DNA from: an uncultured Pedobacter sp.
Lineage (GTDB): Bacteria > Bacteroidota > Bacteroidia > Sphingobacteriales > Sphingobacteriaceae
Reading direction: 5' to 3'
DNA: 43,038 nt
Assembly: GCA_938008555.1 (NCBI GenBank)
Contig: CALLKE010000139.1
Location: 1 to 43,038 of the forward strand
Shown: positions 9,692 through 18,555 of the stretch, piece by piece
Layout of the letters: each line of letters begins with the position of its first letter
How positions within the stretch are numbered: position 1 is the first letter of the stretch
Position numbers and translations under genes: made by a program
The notes under the pieces: model-generated
Told to the model about the DNA's origin: nothing
The model's database searches: none
What the model saw: only the letters and a program-made list of their open reading frames with translations

Positions 9692-9721
9692 CCTATTCAG
9701 CTGCTTTTCAGCTTGAATAGG
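9692..9721 (-). terminator. Stem-loop after the downstream metalloprotease gene
   Basis: cctattcagctg (9692-9703) pairs with cagcttgaatagg (9709-9721) through 12 pairs with a single bulged base and a 5-nt loop. It lies 18 bp past the stop of the metalloprotease gene. There is no clear T tract on the minus strand, so it may be a transcript-end stabiliser rather than a classic terminator. Confidence 0.45.
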
Positions 9722-9739
9722 TACTTTGAAAAACTTTAT

Positions 9740-11710
9740 TTATCGTTGTGGCTTCACCCAGTGCTTTGATGATTCGGGACCGGGGGGCTCGTTTGTTGTA
9801 TCTGTAAAATCAGGCTTCTTTTTATGTGGGTGGTGGTGTTCTTCGTCTGAATCGTGTGATCTAGATCTTTTATTAGACTCTGTAGATGGAGTTTGGACTG
9901 GCTTCGGATAAACTGTTGCAATAAATGTTTTATTACCCTCGGATATATTGGAAATATTCTCACGTCGACTAGGAGGGCAAATTGATCCAAAGGTGAATGA
10001 ACTAGGAAAAACATAGTTCATGACAGAAAAAGGATCATATTGATTACTGGATGTGGTTGGGCCATTGTATACGCGCAAAAACTGATTAGACACATCACTC
10101 TCATTTTGTTGGGTCCTACCAAGAGGATAGTAACTGGCGTAAATAGCAGGTATATTCCATGCGAATTGACGATTCGGGTTTTGATGCTCGTGATCTAACC
10201 CAAGTGCATGACCAAATTCGTGTAAGATGGTTTGTCGAATCCATGTTCTTCCATTTTCAGGTGGAAAATTATAGGCAACTAAGGGTAATCGCATAGTAGG
10301 CTGGTCGTCTGGTACAGAGAACGTTTCAAGCCCCACATAAGAATAGGCCTGTCTTCCATCATTCTCTAGCCCCGTTCCGACATCTATTCTGATGTGAGCA
10401 TGATTCGTTGAGTGATCATCAAGAAGAATAAACCGAATATGTGCTTGTGTTTGCGTCACCCACTCATTGGCGGTATCCATAATGAATCTCCTAAATTCCT
10501 CTATACAGGGTGAGATAAATCGTATCGTTATCAATAAAGGACTCCCATCTAAGGGCATTGGGTAAAAATTTCGGCCTAATCCTCTGGTGCGGCGTGAACT
10601 AGTAGGTTTCGGCTTTGGAAGAAAATCAGATGCACAAAAAGGATAACCGGTCATTTTTTTCTTGATTTCATCTAATTCATCAAAAAGAATAATGCCATTA
10701 CGTTTAACAGTGATTAAGCCATTTAGCTTGGTATTTATTTTCTGACCTGCTGCATTTGATGAAAAGATATTCTCATTAAACACAAGCCTTGATTCAGTTC
10801 TTAATAGTGTGCCTGTTTGGTAATGGGCTGCAATGATTTCGTATTGTACGGATGAATTTCCCGGTCCAGAGGCATTTTCCTGATACATGAAAATTTGACC
10901 ATTCATAGTTCTTCGGATGGAAAATATTCCACTACCGACGGGATTTGGGGCCGGATAACTTGTCGTGTTTATATCATAAATGATTTCTTCTGTAACATTG
11001 GTGTTGCATGGGGTATTTTTTATTTCTCTTTTTTCTATGGTGTGTTCAGCTGTATTGTATAAGTATACCCCATCGACTGAAACAGATGCAAGATCACCAT
11101 CTAATACGTCCTCTAAGCTGAGTTCAGCCACATAATCGTTATTGAATTCAAATTTTTTACCATCTGTGGTTTTGAACAGAAATTTGCCGATGGTAGAACT
11201 TAGCTTAGAGCCTTGTCTATGATTTAAAATAACGATGGTTTTTTCCGTTTTTGATTTTTTCCAATAAAGAATATCCACGCTTGTTAGCTCACTTTTGATG
11301 GTATAAATAGCATCTGGTGTGGTATTGTTTTTCCCTTCTTCGAATAAGATAATTTCATTTTTTAGGACCTTGATGGGGCCTCTTATATGTGTATTTCTAT
11401 TGCGGTGGTTTGAGAGATAGGATAGTGTGAACGGATAAGCTCGTCCACTTGCATCTTTTATGGTCAGCTTGATATCATGGGGTTCAACTCCTGATTTTAC
11501 TTTATAAATATTGAGACAGCCTTGGCGATCTCTATAAAGATCAATGATGGTACCTTTTTCGGTATGAATAGAATAAAGTATCGTCTGATTTCCATTGGCG
11601 GAAGCTAACTTATTTTCAGAGCGAAGGAGCTGATGATAGTTTTCTTTCCGACAAGAGAGCAGTAATAGCGATGTGAGGATAAGTGAAAAAATAAAATTCG
11701 CTTTAGGCAT
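9740..11710 (-). CDS. Lipoprotein zinc metalloprotease, astacin-like (M12), copy 2
   Basis: The 656-residue protein begins with a type II signal peptide (hydrophobic stretch, then LLLLSC with the lipobox Cys at about residue 20), so it should be lipid-anchored in the envelope. Residues 30-380 hold repeated beta-rich segments without a domain I recognise. The protease domain follows: the zinc-binding motif HEFGHALGLDHEH has the HExxHxxGxxH pattern of metzincins with the extra Glu after the third His seen in astacins, followed by QNPNR. The Met-turn is SVMNY, again astacin-like with its Tyr zinc ligand. The last ~45 residues are low-complexity, rich in Ser, Lys, His and Pro. It is a tandem paralogue of the gene upstream (76-bp gap). 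The substrate is unknown. Confidence 0.85.
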   Translation of the reverse strand: MPKANFIFSLILTSLLLLSCRKENYHQLLRSENKLASANGNQTILYSIHTEKGTIIDLYRDRQGCLNIYKVKSGVEPHDIKLTIKDASGRAYPFTLSYLSNHRNRNTHIRGPIKVLKNEIILFEEGKNNTTPDAIYTIKSELTSVDILYWKKSKTEKTIVILNHRQGSKLSSTIGKFLFKTTDGKKFEFNNDYVAELSLEDVLDGDLASVSVDGVYLYNTAEHTIEKREIKNTPCNTNVTEEIIYDINTTSYPAPNPVGSGIFSIRRTMNGQIFMYQENASGPGNSSVQYEIIAAHYQTGTLLRTESRLVFNENIFSSNAAGQKINTKLNGLITVKRNGIILFDELDEIKKKMTGYPFCASDFLPKPKPTSSRRTRGLGRNFYPMPLDGSPLLITIRFISPCIEEFRRFIMDTANEWVTQTQAHIRFILLDDHSTNHAHIRIDVGTGLENDGRQAYSYVGLETFSVPDDQPTMRLPLVAYNFPPENGRTWIRQTILHEFGHALGLDHEHQNPNRQFAWNIPAIYASYYPLGRTQQNESDVSNQFLRVYNGPTTSSNQYDPFSVMNYVFPSSFTFGSICPPSRRENISNISEGNKTFIATVYPKPVQTPSTESNKRSRSHDSDEEHHHPHKKKPDFTDTTNEPPGPESSKHWVKPQR

Positions 11711-11786
11711 TTTTTATAGATTATGACGTATTTAAGCTATTGGATTTAATAATATATGAGTGACTGATAGATATAATTATTCAGGA

Positions 11787-13745
11787 CTAGAGTTCATTGC
11801 TTGTATCTATGTAATCAGGTTTGGGTTTATGTGGAGGCTGCTCTTTACTGCTTGAGTCATCTGGGATTGGGCTTTTATCAGACTTGGTACTTTGGGATGG
11901 GTTTGGCTTTGGATAAATTTTCGCTATAAATGTTTTATCTCCATCAGATAATTCAGAGATATCACGATTATGAATGGGAGGGCAAGCCGAAGAGCCAAAA
12001 GTGAATGAGCTAGGAAAAGCATAATTCATGACTGAATGAGGGTCATATTCTCCACTATTAAATGTACCGGGGCGATTAATTACGCCAAAAAAGTTTTGAT
12101 AAACCACTTCTTGACTGAGGTCCATTCCATAAAGAGGCAAAGTTTGATAAATAACACTTTTATTCCATTGAAATGGACGATTCGGGTGTTGATGCTCGTG
12201 TGCTAGTCCAAGCGTATGACCAAATTCATGCAAAATAACATAACGAATATCAGCTTCGGTCGCACGCGTATTTTGAAATTCACGGTATAGGCTTAGTGGC
12301 AACTTCATTGTGTTCTTATTTTTTGGTATCCATAATGCATCGGTCCCGCAAGCAGAATAGCTCCCTGTATCATCAGCTGAGTCTGTCCCAAGACTTATTC
12401 TGATATGAGCAAATTCAGCTGACTGATCGTTCAGGAAAACAAATTGAACGTGTGCATACTTTTCCCATTCTTTCACTGTATTCATGATGCGTGTCTTAAA
12501 GCCTTCTGGGCACGCAGACATAAATTTTACTTTTAATATTAAAGGGCTACCATCTGAAGACATTGTGTAAAAAGAGTGGCCAATTGCTCTAGGAACAGCG
12601 TGACGACTAGGCTTTGGAAGAAGGTCTGTTATACAGGATGTAGTCATTTGATTCTTTAGCCCATCTAACTCATCAAATAGAACAACACGGTTTCGTTTAA
12701 CAGTGGTTAGTCCATATAGCCCTGTGCCTATTTTTTGATTTTCACTTAATGAAAAAGTGCCTTCATTGAATACGAATGTTTGTCTAGTTTTCAATGTTGG
12801 ATCCATCGCGCTGATTTCATAATTCACCGATGAATTACCTGGTCCAGATGCATTTTCCTGATACACCACAATTTGACCATCCATAGTTCTTCGGATCGAA
12901 AATGTTCCACTACTAATAGGGGTTGGAGTCGGATACGCTTCGGTATTTATATCATAAATAATTTCTTCTACGGCGTTGGTGCTACATGGGGTGTTTTTTA
13001 TTTCTCTTTTCTGCTTTGTATGCGTACTAGCAGTATTGTATAGATATATTCCATCGACTGAAATAGATGCAAGATCTCCATGTAGATCTGTCTCTATGTA
13101 GCTAAGGGCAGCTACATTATCGCTATTGAATTCAAATTTTTTGCCATCTGTACTTTTTAACACAAACTTGGTAGGGATAGCGCTTAGCTTAAAGCCTGGT
13201 TTTTGATTTGAAATAGTAATAATGCTATGTGTTCTTGACCTTTTGTGGGGAGCTGGTTGCCCATTTATGGTCGGGGGCGGCACCATCTTTTTGTGGTAGA
13301 TATCTACTGAGGTGAGTTTACTTTGGATGGTATAAATAGCACCCGGTGAAGTATTATTTTTCCCTTCATCAAATAATATAATCTCATCTTTTAGTATGCT
13401 GATGGGACCCTTCACTTCTGTTTGTATATGGTCATAATCTAGCATGCTAGATATTTTAAACGAATAGGTTTGATTGGTGCTTTTTATGGTTATCTCGATA
13501 TCATGGGATTCTTTGCTTTCACTCCCTGATCTTTCTTTGTAAATATTAACCAAGCCTCTTGAATCTTTATAGATATTCAGTATCATACCTTTTTCGGTAT
13601 GAACGGAGTAAATCGCAACATAATTTCTATTGGCAGAAGCTAGCTTATTTTCGGAACGAAGGAACTGATGATAGTTTTCTTTACGACAAGAGAGAAGTAA
13701 TAACGATGTGAAAAGGAATGAAAAAATGAAATTGGTTTTAGACAT
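11787..13745 (-). CDS. Lipoprotein zinc metalloprotease, astacin-like (M12), copy 1
   Basis: The 652-residue protein has the same plan as its downstream paralogue: a lipoprotein signal peptide ending LLLLSC followed by RKENYHQ, a long beta-rich N-terminal half, then a metzincin domain with HEFGHTLGLAHEH (HExxHxxGxxHE), QHPNRPFQWN and the Met-turn SVMNYAFP. The N-terminal ~50 residues, the LFDEL-DxxK block and the Met-turn region are the most alike between copies, while the middle has diverged; this copy has an inserted proline/histidine-rich loop (about residues 165-175). The tail is again rich in Ser, Lys and Pro. Both copies keep all catalytic residues, so both should be active. It lies downstream of fabD but is probably a separate unit, with a hairpin in between. 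Confidence 0.85.
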   Translation of the reverse strand: MSKTNFIFSFLFTSLLLLSCRKENYHQFLRSENKLASANRNYVAIYSVHTEKGMILNIYKDSRGLVNIYKERSGSESKESHDIEITIKSTNQTYSFKISSMLDYDHIQTEVKGPISILKDEIILFDEGKNNTSPGAIYTIQSKLTSVDIYHKKMVPPPTINGQPAPHKRSRTHSIITISNQKPGFKLSAIPTKFVLKSTDGKKFEFNSDNVAALSYIETDLHGDLASISVDGIYLYNTASTHTKQKREIKNTPCSTNAVEEIIYDINTEAYPTPTPISSGTFSIRRTMDGQIVVYQENASGPGNSSVNYEISAMDPTLKTRQTFVFNEGTFSLSENQKIGTGLYGLTTVKRNRVVLFDELDGLKNQMTTSCITDLLPKPSRHAVPRAIGHSFYTMSSDGSPLILKVKFMSACPEGFKTRIMNTVKEWEKYAHVQFVFLNDQSAEFAHIRISLGTDSADDTGSYSACGTDALWIPKNKNTMKLPLSLYREFQNTRATEADIRYVILHEFGHTLGLAHEHQHPNRPFQWNKSVIYQTLPLYGMDLSQEVVYQNFFGVINRPGTFNSGEYDPHSVMNYAFPSSFTFGSSACPPIHNRDISELSDGDKTFIAKIYPKPNPSQSTKSDKSPIPDDSSSKEQPPHKPKPDYIDTSNEL

Positions 13746-13779
13746 GCTTTCGCTATGGAAAAATTAAATAATAGCAATC

Positions 13780-13804
13780 ACTGGATAGCACAAGGCCATC
13801 CAGT
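13780..13804 (-). terminator. Hairpin between fabD and the metalloprotease gene
   Basis: actggat (13780-13786) pairs with atccagt (13798-13804) around an 11-nt loop. On the minus strand the sequence that follows is A/T-rich (TATTATTTAATTTTT). It could end the fabD transcript. The stem is short. Confidence 0.35.
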
Positions 13805-13828
13805 AATAGATTGAATACTTTTAAGAAT

Positions 13829-14731
13829 CTAGAGGTTTAGATAAGGGGGCAGAGATGCACTAGCTGTTTCGACAGCACGATTCACCTTTTTAACCAGTCC
13901 TTGTAGCACAGTCCCTGGCCCAACTTCTGTAAAGGAGGTGGCTCCATCATGGAGCATATGCTGAATGGTTTGTGTCCAGCGCACGGCGCCTGTTAGTTGC
14001 GCAATTAGATTTTGTTTGATGCTAGCAACATCTGTGTAAGCTTTCGCATCTATATTCTGATAGATAGGGCAGATAGGCTTGTGAATCATTGTAGACTCAA
14101 TGGCCGCCTGTAATTCAGTACGGGCAGATTCCATCAAAGGAGAATGAAATGCTCCACCCACATTTAGTTTTAAAGCACGTTTAGCTCCGGCTTTTGTCAG
14201 AAGCTCGCAGGCTTGATCAATACCTTCAATCGTTCCTGAAATAACCAGCTGCCCAGGGCAATTATAGTTTGCTGGAACCACAATTTCAGTTACACTACGG
14301 CAAATATCCTCAACAGCAGCATCTTCCAAACCTAAAATAGCAGCCATCGTTGAAGGGCGTGCTTCACATGCTTTTTGCATGGCATTTGCTCGAGCAATGA
14401 CTAGTCTTAATCCGTCTTCGAAAGAGAGTGCCTCTGCTGCTACTAGTGCTGAAAACTCACCTAAAGAATGCCCAGCAACCATATTGGGTCTAAAATCATT
14501 ACCCAGTTCTTTTGCCAGAATGACGGAATGTAAAAATATAGCGGGCTGTGTTACACTGGTTTGCTGTAAGCCTTCAGCTGTGCCATTGAACATGATGGCT
14601 GTAATATCGAAGCCTAAAATAGCGTTGGCTTGTTCAAAAAGTTTTTTGGCAGATGCAGACTGCCCATATAAATCTTTGCCCATTCCAACAAACTGTGCGC
14701 CCTGGCCTGGAAAAAGGTATGCTTTTATCAT
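13829..14731 (-). CDS. fabD: Malonyl-CoA:ACP transacylase
   Basis: FabD moves the malonyl group from CoA to acyl carrier protein to supply fatty acid chain extension in the cytoplasm. The 300-residue protein is of normal length. The N-terminal GQGAQ motif is at residues 9-13, the nucleophile elbow GHSLG at 87-91 (Ser89), the active-site His in GGAFHSPLM at residue 196, and the conserved QNIDA and EVGPGTVLQGL blocks follow. The ATG at 14731 fits the family start (MIKAYLFPGQGAQ). It follows folE on the same strand but a strong terminator separates them, so it should have its own promoter within 14732-14760. Confidence 0.96.
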   Translation of the reverse strand: MIKAYLFPGQGAQFVGMGKDLYGQSASAKKLFEQANAILGFDITAIMFNGTAEGLQQTSVTQPAIFLHSVILAKELGNDFRPNMVAGHSLGEFSALVAAEALSFEDGLRLVIARANAMQKACEARPSTMAAILGLEDAAVEDICRSVTEIVVPANYNCPGQLVISGTIEGIDQACELLTKAGAKRALKLNVGGAFHSPLMESARTELQAAIESTMIHKPICPIYQNIDAKAYTDVASIKQNLIAQLTGAVRWTQTIQHMLHDGATSFTEVGPGTVLQGLVKKVNRAVETASASLPPYLNL

Positions 14732-14763
14732 AAAGTATATTGTGAAATTGTTACGGGTATAAA

Positions 14764-14795
14764 AAATGGAATCTCTATGCTTAGAGATTCCATTT
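14764..14795 (-). terminator. Intrinsic terminator of folE
   Basis: A perfect 14-bp stem (aaatggaatctcta at 14764-14777 with tagagattccattt at 14782-14795) closes a 4-nt loop only 3 bp after the folE stop. On the minus strand it is followed by TTTTTT, the form of a Rho-independent terminator. Confidence 0.88.
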
Positions 14796-14798
14796 AGG

Positions 14799-15419
14799 TT
14801 AAATCAAATGTGCTGTAATGAGTCGCAGAAACTCGGCTCTTGTTTTTTCATTATTAATAAATGCGCCGGTAAATGCAGACGTAGTGGTGACTGAATTTTG
14901 CTTTTGAACACCACGCATAGCCATACATAGATGTTTACACTCAATAACCACAGCTACACCCGCTGGACAAAGTGTGTTTTGAATGCAATCGCGTATTTCA
15001 TTCGTCAATCGTTCTTGAACTTGCAAGCGGCGAGAGTAGGCATCAACTATTCGTGGGAACTTACTTAAACCTACAATATGTCCGTTGGGGATGTAGGCGA
15101 TATGTGCCTTCCCAAAAAAAGGAAGCATGTGGTGCTCGCACATCGAAAACACTTCAATATCCTTGACTACCACCATTTGACTATAATCTTCTTTGAACAT
15201 GGCACTTCTCAGAATTTCACTCGGATTGCTATCATATCCATGTGTTAAGAACTGAAGTGCTTTGGCCACACGTTCTGGAGTTTTAAGCAATCCTTCACGG
15301 GATGGATCTTCACCCAGATCAGCTAGGATAGATTCATAATGACTGGCAATACGCGTTATTTTTTCGGAATTGTACCGATCTATTTTCTCATAGCCATTGA
15401 GTTTCTCTTCTTCAGTCAT
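14799..15419 (-). CDS. folE: GTP cyclohydrolase I
   Basis: FolE converts GTP to 7,8-dihydroneopterin triphosphate, the first step to folate, to tetrahydrobiopterin-type pterins and to 7-deazaguanines. The 206-residue protein has the zinc and substrate motif MCEHHMLPFFGKAHIAYIP, then VGLSKFPRIVDAYSRRLQVQERLT, and near the end IECKHLCMAMRGVQKQNSVTTTSAF, which holds the second zinc Cys. The first ~25 residues are a variable polar leader. It lies 103 bp downstream of a queD-like gene that uses its product, on the same strand, so the pair probably works together. It ends in a strong terminator. Confidence 0.97.
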   Translation of the reverse strand: MTEEEKLNGYEKIDRYNSEKITRIASHYESILADLGEDPSREGLLKTPERVAKALQFLTHGYDSNPSEILRSAMFKEDYSQMVVVKDIEVFSMCEHHMLPFFGKAHIAYIPNGHIVGLSKFPRIVDAYSRRLQVQERLTNEIRDCIQNTLCPAGVAVVIECKHLCMAMRGVQKQNSVTTTSAFTGAFINNEKTRAEFLRLITAHLI

Positions 15420-15522
15420 AGAATGATTTGTGTTTTTTGCGTGAAGATCAATTTAGAGCCTAAATTTAATCGTTCCTTCTTTTTATTGGATATTGATTTT
15501 ATTGAAATAGGGGCGAGTCTAC

Positions 15523-15936
15523 TTATTCACCCAGATACTCAACAAAATTATTTTCAGTTTCGTGGATTTTAACAGCGTGTAGTTTAACGCCTTTTGATTC
15601 AATTGGAGCTTTTAATTGTTCAAAAATGGCCATAGCCAATACTTCGGTGGAGGACATCTTGCCGCGCATAAAATCAATATCAAGGTTGATGTTTTTATGA
15701 TCTAATGGGTCGGTTACATGTGTACGGATGATGCTCTTCAGCTCCTTTAGATCAATCACAAATCCTGTTTCAGGGTTAATATTCCCTTTTACTGTAATAA
15801 ATAGCTCATAATTGTGCCCATGCCAGTTTGGGTTTGAACATTTGCCAAACACTTCTTTATTTTTTTCCTCACTCCAGTCGTTACGCCACAATTTATGCGC
15901 TGCATTAAATCGTTCTCTTCGGGTAATATAAATCAT
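15523..15936 (-). CDS. queD: 6-carboxytetrahydropterin synthase / 6-pyruvoyltetrahydropterin synthase (QueD family)
   Basis: The enzyme acts on dihydroneopterin triphosphate, the FolE product. I chose the ATG at 15936 (MIYITRRERFNAAHKL, 137 residues), because family members start a few residues before the first zinc-binding FxAAH; an upstream ATG at 15978 would add 14 unrelated residues. Zinc ligands are the His in FNAAHKL and the pair in NWHGHNYEL. The catalytic Cys is in FGKCSNPNWHGH. VIDLKELKSIIRTHVTDPLDHKNIN and the final ETENNFVEY are typical. In Bacteroidota this family usually serves queuosine synthesis, but some members make tetrahydropterin cofactor; the sequence alone does not settle which. 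No queC or queE is next to it. Confidence 0.9.
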   Translation of the reverse strand: MIYITRRERFNAAHKLWRNDWSEEKNKEVFGKCSNPNWHGHNYELFITVKGNINPETGFVIDLKELKSIIRTHVTDPLDHKNINLDIDFMRGKMSSTEVLAMAIFEQLKAPIESKGVKLHAVKIHETENNFVEYLGE

Positions 15937-15959
15937 CGTTAAATTATGAATTAGAGGTG

Positions 15960-15967
15960 CAAATATA
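15960..15967 (-). promoter_or_regulatory. Candidate queD -7 promoter element (TATATTTG)
   Basis: On the minus strand the bases TATATTTG match TAnnTTTG and lie 24 bp before the chosen queD start. This supports the start at 15936, since the longer version would begin upstream of this element. No good -33 TTG was found. Confidence 0.4.
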
Positions 15968-16020
15968 CCTAAAACCATGATGAAGCATTGTGTACTTTAG
16001 CGCATTGAATAAATCGCTCG

Positions 16021-16665
16021 ATGAAATTAGTACTTGTAGCGGCAACGCGGGCCGAGATAGAACCTCTGTTATCTTATTTTGATGTTGATGAGGATCGCTT
16101 TAAAATTCAAAATAACGAGGTTGATATACTCATCACAGGTGTCGGAATGGTCCCCACAGCTTTTGCATTGGGACAGAAATTGACTGATCAACCATACGAC
16201 TTAGCAATTAATTTAGGTATTGCTGGAAGCTTCGATCGTGATTTAGCTATTGGTGATGTTGTTTCGGTTAACATGGATTTATTTTCAGAATGGGGAGCAG
16301 AAGATGATGCAGCGTTTTTATCCATTGACGATCTGGGATTTGGGAAAAGCGTTCAATCGGGAGGGAGAGTAATATTGGGGGGAAATAGCGATGTGAAAGG
16401 GGTGAGAGGAATCACCGTCAACAAAGTTCATGGTAACGAAACATCTATTGCTCAAGTTATGGACCGGTTAAATCCACAAGTAGAAAGCATGGAAGGAGCT
16501 GCTTTTTTTTATGCTTGCAATCAAACCTCAACACCCAGTATTCAGATCCGTGCTATTTCAAACTACGTCGAACGCCGCAACCGTGAGAAATGGAATATTC
16601 ATCTGGCAATAAAAAACCTGAACCAATTTGCGATCGACTTTCTAAACACATTTTCCTTTAAATGA
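16021..16665 (+). CDS. mqnB: Futalosine hydrolase
   Basis: MqnB removes hypoxanthine from futalosine to give dehypoxanthine futalosine, a step of the alternative (futalosine) menaquinone pathway. The 214-residue protein has the nucleoside phosphorylase/nucleosidase fold: VAATRAEIEPLL at the start, TGVGMVPTAFALG, NLGIAGSFDRDLAIGDVVSV, then VESMEGAAFFYAC with the ribose-binding Glu. The final ISNYVERRNREKWNI is characteristic of the MqnB branch. It overlaps mqnD by 4 bp (ATGA), so the two are translationally coupled. The gene is divergent from queD with only 84 bp between starts. Confidence 0.93.
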   Translation: MKLVLVAATRAEIEPLLSYFDVDEDRFKIQNNEVDILITGVGMVPTAFALGQKLTDQPYDLAINLGIAGSFDRDLAIGDVVSVNMDLFSEWGAEDDAAFLSIDDLGFGKSVQSGGRVILGGNSDVKGVRGITVNKVHGNETSIAQVMDRLNPQVESMEGAAFFYACNQTSTPSIQIRAISNYVERRNREKWNIHLAIKNLNQFAIDFLNTFSFK

Positions 16666-17522
16666 AACTTACACTTGGTATATCTCCTTGCCCCAACGAT
16701 ACTTTTATTTTTGATGCACTCATCCATCATAAAATAGATACGGAAGGTTTAGATTTTGACATCTTTTTTGAAGATGTAGAAACGCTCAATCAAAAAGCAT
16801 TTCGTAACGAGCTGGATATTTCTAAACTCAGTTTTTATGCCTATATGCACTTGCTTCAAAACTATGTTTTACTCCATTCTGGAAGTGCTTTGGGTTTTGG
16901 TGTGGGGCCTTTGTTGATTTCAAATGAGGAATTTTCTGTTTCGGATTTGGAGGGACAAGCTGATTTGCTTGTAGGCATTCCAGGTAAATACACGACAGCC
17001 AATTTTTTGCTTGACGTCGCTTTCCCTCAGCTGCAGAACAAACAAGAAATGGTTTTCTCTTCTATTGAGGATGCACTGCTCAATAATGAAATAGATCTTG
17101 GCTTAATTATCCATGAAAACCGGTTCACATATCAGTCAAGGGGCTTAAAAAAAATAATTGACTTGGGTGAGTATTGGGAAAAATCCAAAGCTTGTCCAAT
17201 TCCATTAGGCGGTATTGTGATGAAGCGATCTTTTCCAGATGATATTCAACAAAAAGTAAATCGAGTGATCCGTCGTAGTGTTGAATTTGCTTTCGAGCAT
17301 CCCACATCTGGTCTCGCATTTATTCGTTCACATGCGCAAGAAATGGATGATGAGGTCATCTTTCAACATATTAATTTATATGTCAATCAATATTCAATTG
17401 ATTTGGGTGAGCAAGGTCGTCAAGCAGTTTCGCTTTTTTTCGAAGAAGTTTCGCGAAATGAAGCTCATGCTTTTGAGCCAAATCTGTTTATATCCGCTAA
17501 GTCTACAAGCTTGAAAAGTTAA
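16662..17522 (+). CDS. mqnD: 1,4-dihydroxy-6-naphthoate synthase
   Basis: MqnD converts cyclic dehypoxanthine futalosine to 1,4-dihydroxy-6-naphthoate in futalosine-dependent menaquinone synthesis. The 286-residue protein begins with the family signature LGISPCPNDTFIFDALI, followed by FFEDVETLNQKAFRNELDISKLSFYAY, GFGVGPLLIS and the second-lobe motif IPGKYTTANFLL; LGLIIHENRFTY holds the region of the catalytic His. The fold is that of a periplasmic-binding protein but there is no signal peptide. It is coupled to mqnB by a 4-bp overlap. MqnA and MqnC are not in the window. Confidence 0.96.
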   Translation: MKLTLGISPCPNDTFIFDALIHHKIDTEGLDFDIFFEDVETLNQKAFRNELDISKLSFYAYMHLLQNYVLLHSGSALGFGVGPLLISNEEFSVSDLEGQADLLVGIPGKYTTANFLLDVAFPQLQNKQEMVFSSIEDALLNNEIDLGLIIHENRFTYQSRGLKKIIDLGEYWEKSKACPIPLGGIVMKRSFPDDIQQKVNRVIRRSVEFAFEHPTSGLAFIRSHAQEMDDEVIFQHINLYVNQYSIDLGEQGRQAVSLFFEEVSRNEAHAFEPNLFISAKSTSLKS

Positions 17523-17549
17523 TTAGGAGAGGTATCATCTCGAAACCCC

Positions 17550-17557
17550 TACCTTTG
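17550..17557 (+). promoter_or_regulatory. Candidate hldD -7 promoter element (TACCTTTG)
   Basis: TACCTTTG matches the Bacteroidota -7 consensus and lies 32 bp before the hldD start. No TTG is found at the expected distance upstream, so only the -7 half is supported. Confidence 0.45.
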
Positions 17558-17589
17558 TGCCTGAGTTTTTTTAAAATTGATACCCATTT

Positions 17590-18555
17590 ATGATTGTTAT
17601 TACAGGTGCTGCCGGATTTATTGGAAGTTGTTTAATTCAAAAATTAAATGATGAAGGCTATCGTGATTTAGTGTTGGTAGATGATTTTTCTGATCCCACT
17701 AAAAACAAAAACCTATCAGGTAAAATTTATTCGAAGCAAGTCCATCGTGATGATTTTCCAAATTGGTTAAAAGCGAATCAACTGCATACTCAATTTGTAT
17801 TTCATATTGGTGCACGTACCGATACTACGGAGCTCGACCGTGATCTATTGAATCGTCTGAATTTAGATTACTCCAAAAATATCTGGAATATCTGTGTAGA
17901 GTTTGGTTTGCCTTTTGTGTATGCTTCCTCAGCTGCAACTTATGGTATGGGTGAGCATGGCTATGATGATGATGAAACAAAGATTCCTGCTTTAAAACCA
18001 CTGAATCCATATGGCGATTCTAAAAACGATTTTGACAATTGGGCTTTAAAACAAGCGCGTAAACCATATTTCTGGGCAGGATTAAAGTTTTTCAACGTAT
18101 ATGGGCCAAACGAGTATCATAAAGGTCGCATGGCATCAGTTGTGTTTCACACCTATCATCAAATAATCAAAACAGGTGGTATGAAACTATTCCAGTCACA
18201 TAATCCTAAATTCAATCATGGTGAACAGATGCGTGATTTTGTGTATGTGAAAGATGTTGTCAGTGTGCTCTATTTTTTAATGCATCACCGAAAAGATTCG
18301 GGTATTTACAACTTGGGTTCGGGTAGGGCACGTACCTTTTTAGATTTAGCAAAAAACACATTTCGTGCGATGGGCAAGACAGAGGCTATCTCATTCATTC
18401 CAACCCCTGAAGATATTCGTGATACCTACCAATACTTCACAGAAGCAAAAATGGATAAGTTGAAAGCGATTGGTTACTCACTTCCATTTTTTAGTCTAGA
18501 GGATGGCGTAGCTGATTATGTGAAAAATTATTTAATGCTGGATCGATATTTATAA
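17590..18555 (+). CDS. hldD: ADP-L-glycero-D-manno-heptose 6-epimerase
   Basis: HldD epimerises ADP-D-glycero-D-manno-heptose to the L,D form used in the LPS inner core, so the strain is likely to make heptose-containing LPS or glycans. The 321-residue protein is an extended SDR: the NAD(P)-binding GAAGFIGS at residues 6-13, FHIGARTDTTELD, the SSAATYG strand, the catalytic NPYGDSKNDFD (YxxxK), then FNVYGPNEYHKGRMASVVFH, which is typical of HldD. GEQMRDFVYVKDVV and YNLGSGRARTFLDL complete the fold. It ends in a 6-bp convergent overlap with the permease gene. Confidence 0.96.
   Translation: MIVITGAAGFIGSCLIQKLNDEGYRDLVLVDDFSDPTKNKNLSGKIYSKQVHRDDFPNWLKANQLHTQFVFHIGARTDTTELDRDLLNRLNLDYSKNIWNICVEFGLPFVYASSAATYGMGEHGYDDDETKIPALKPLNPYGDSKNDFDNWALKQARKPYFWAGLKFFNVYGPNEYHKGRMASVVFHTYHQIIKTGGMKLFQSHNPKFNHGEQMRDFVYVKDVVSVLYFLMHHRKDSGIYNLGSGRARTFLDLAKNTFRAMGKTEAISFIPTPEDIRDTYQYFTEAKMDKLKAIGYSLPFFSLEDGVADYVKNYLMLDRYL

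Noticed and set aside
9726..9911. Plus-strand frame across the end of the metalloprotease gene
   Set aside because: It overlaps a supported gene and its hairpin, with low-complexity content only.
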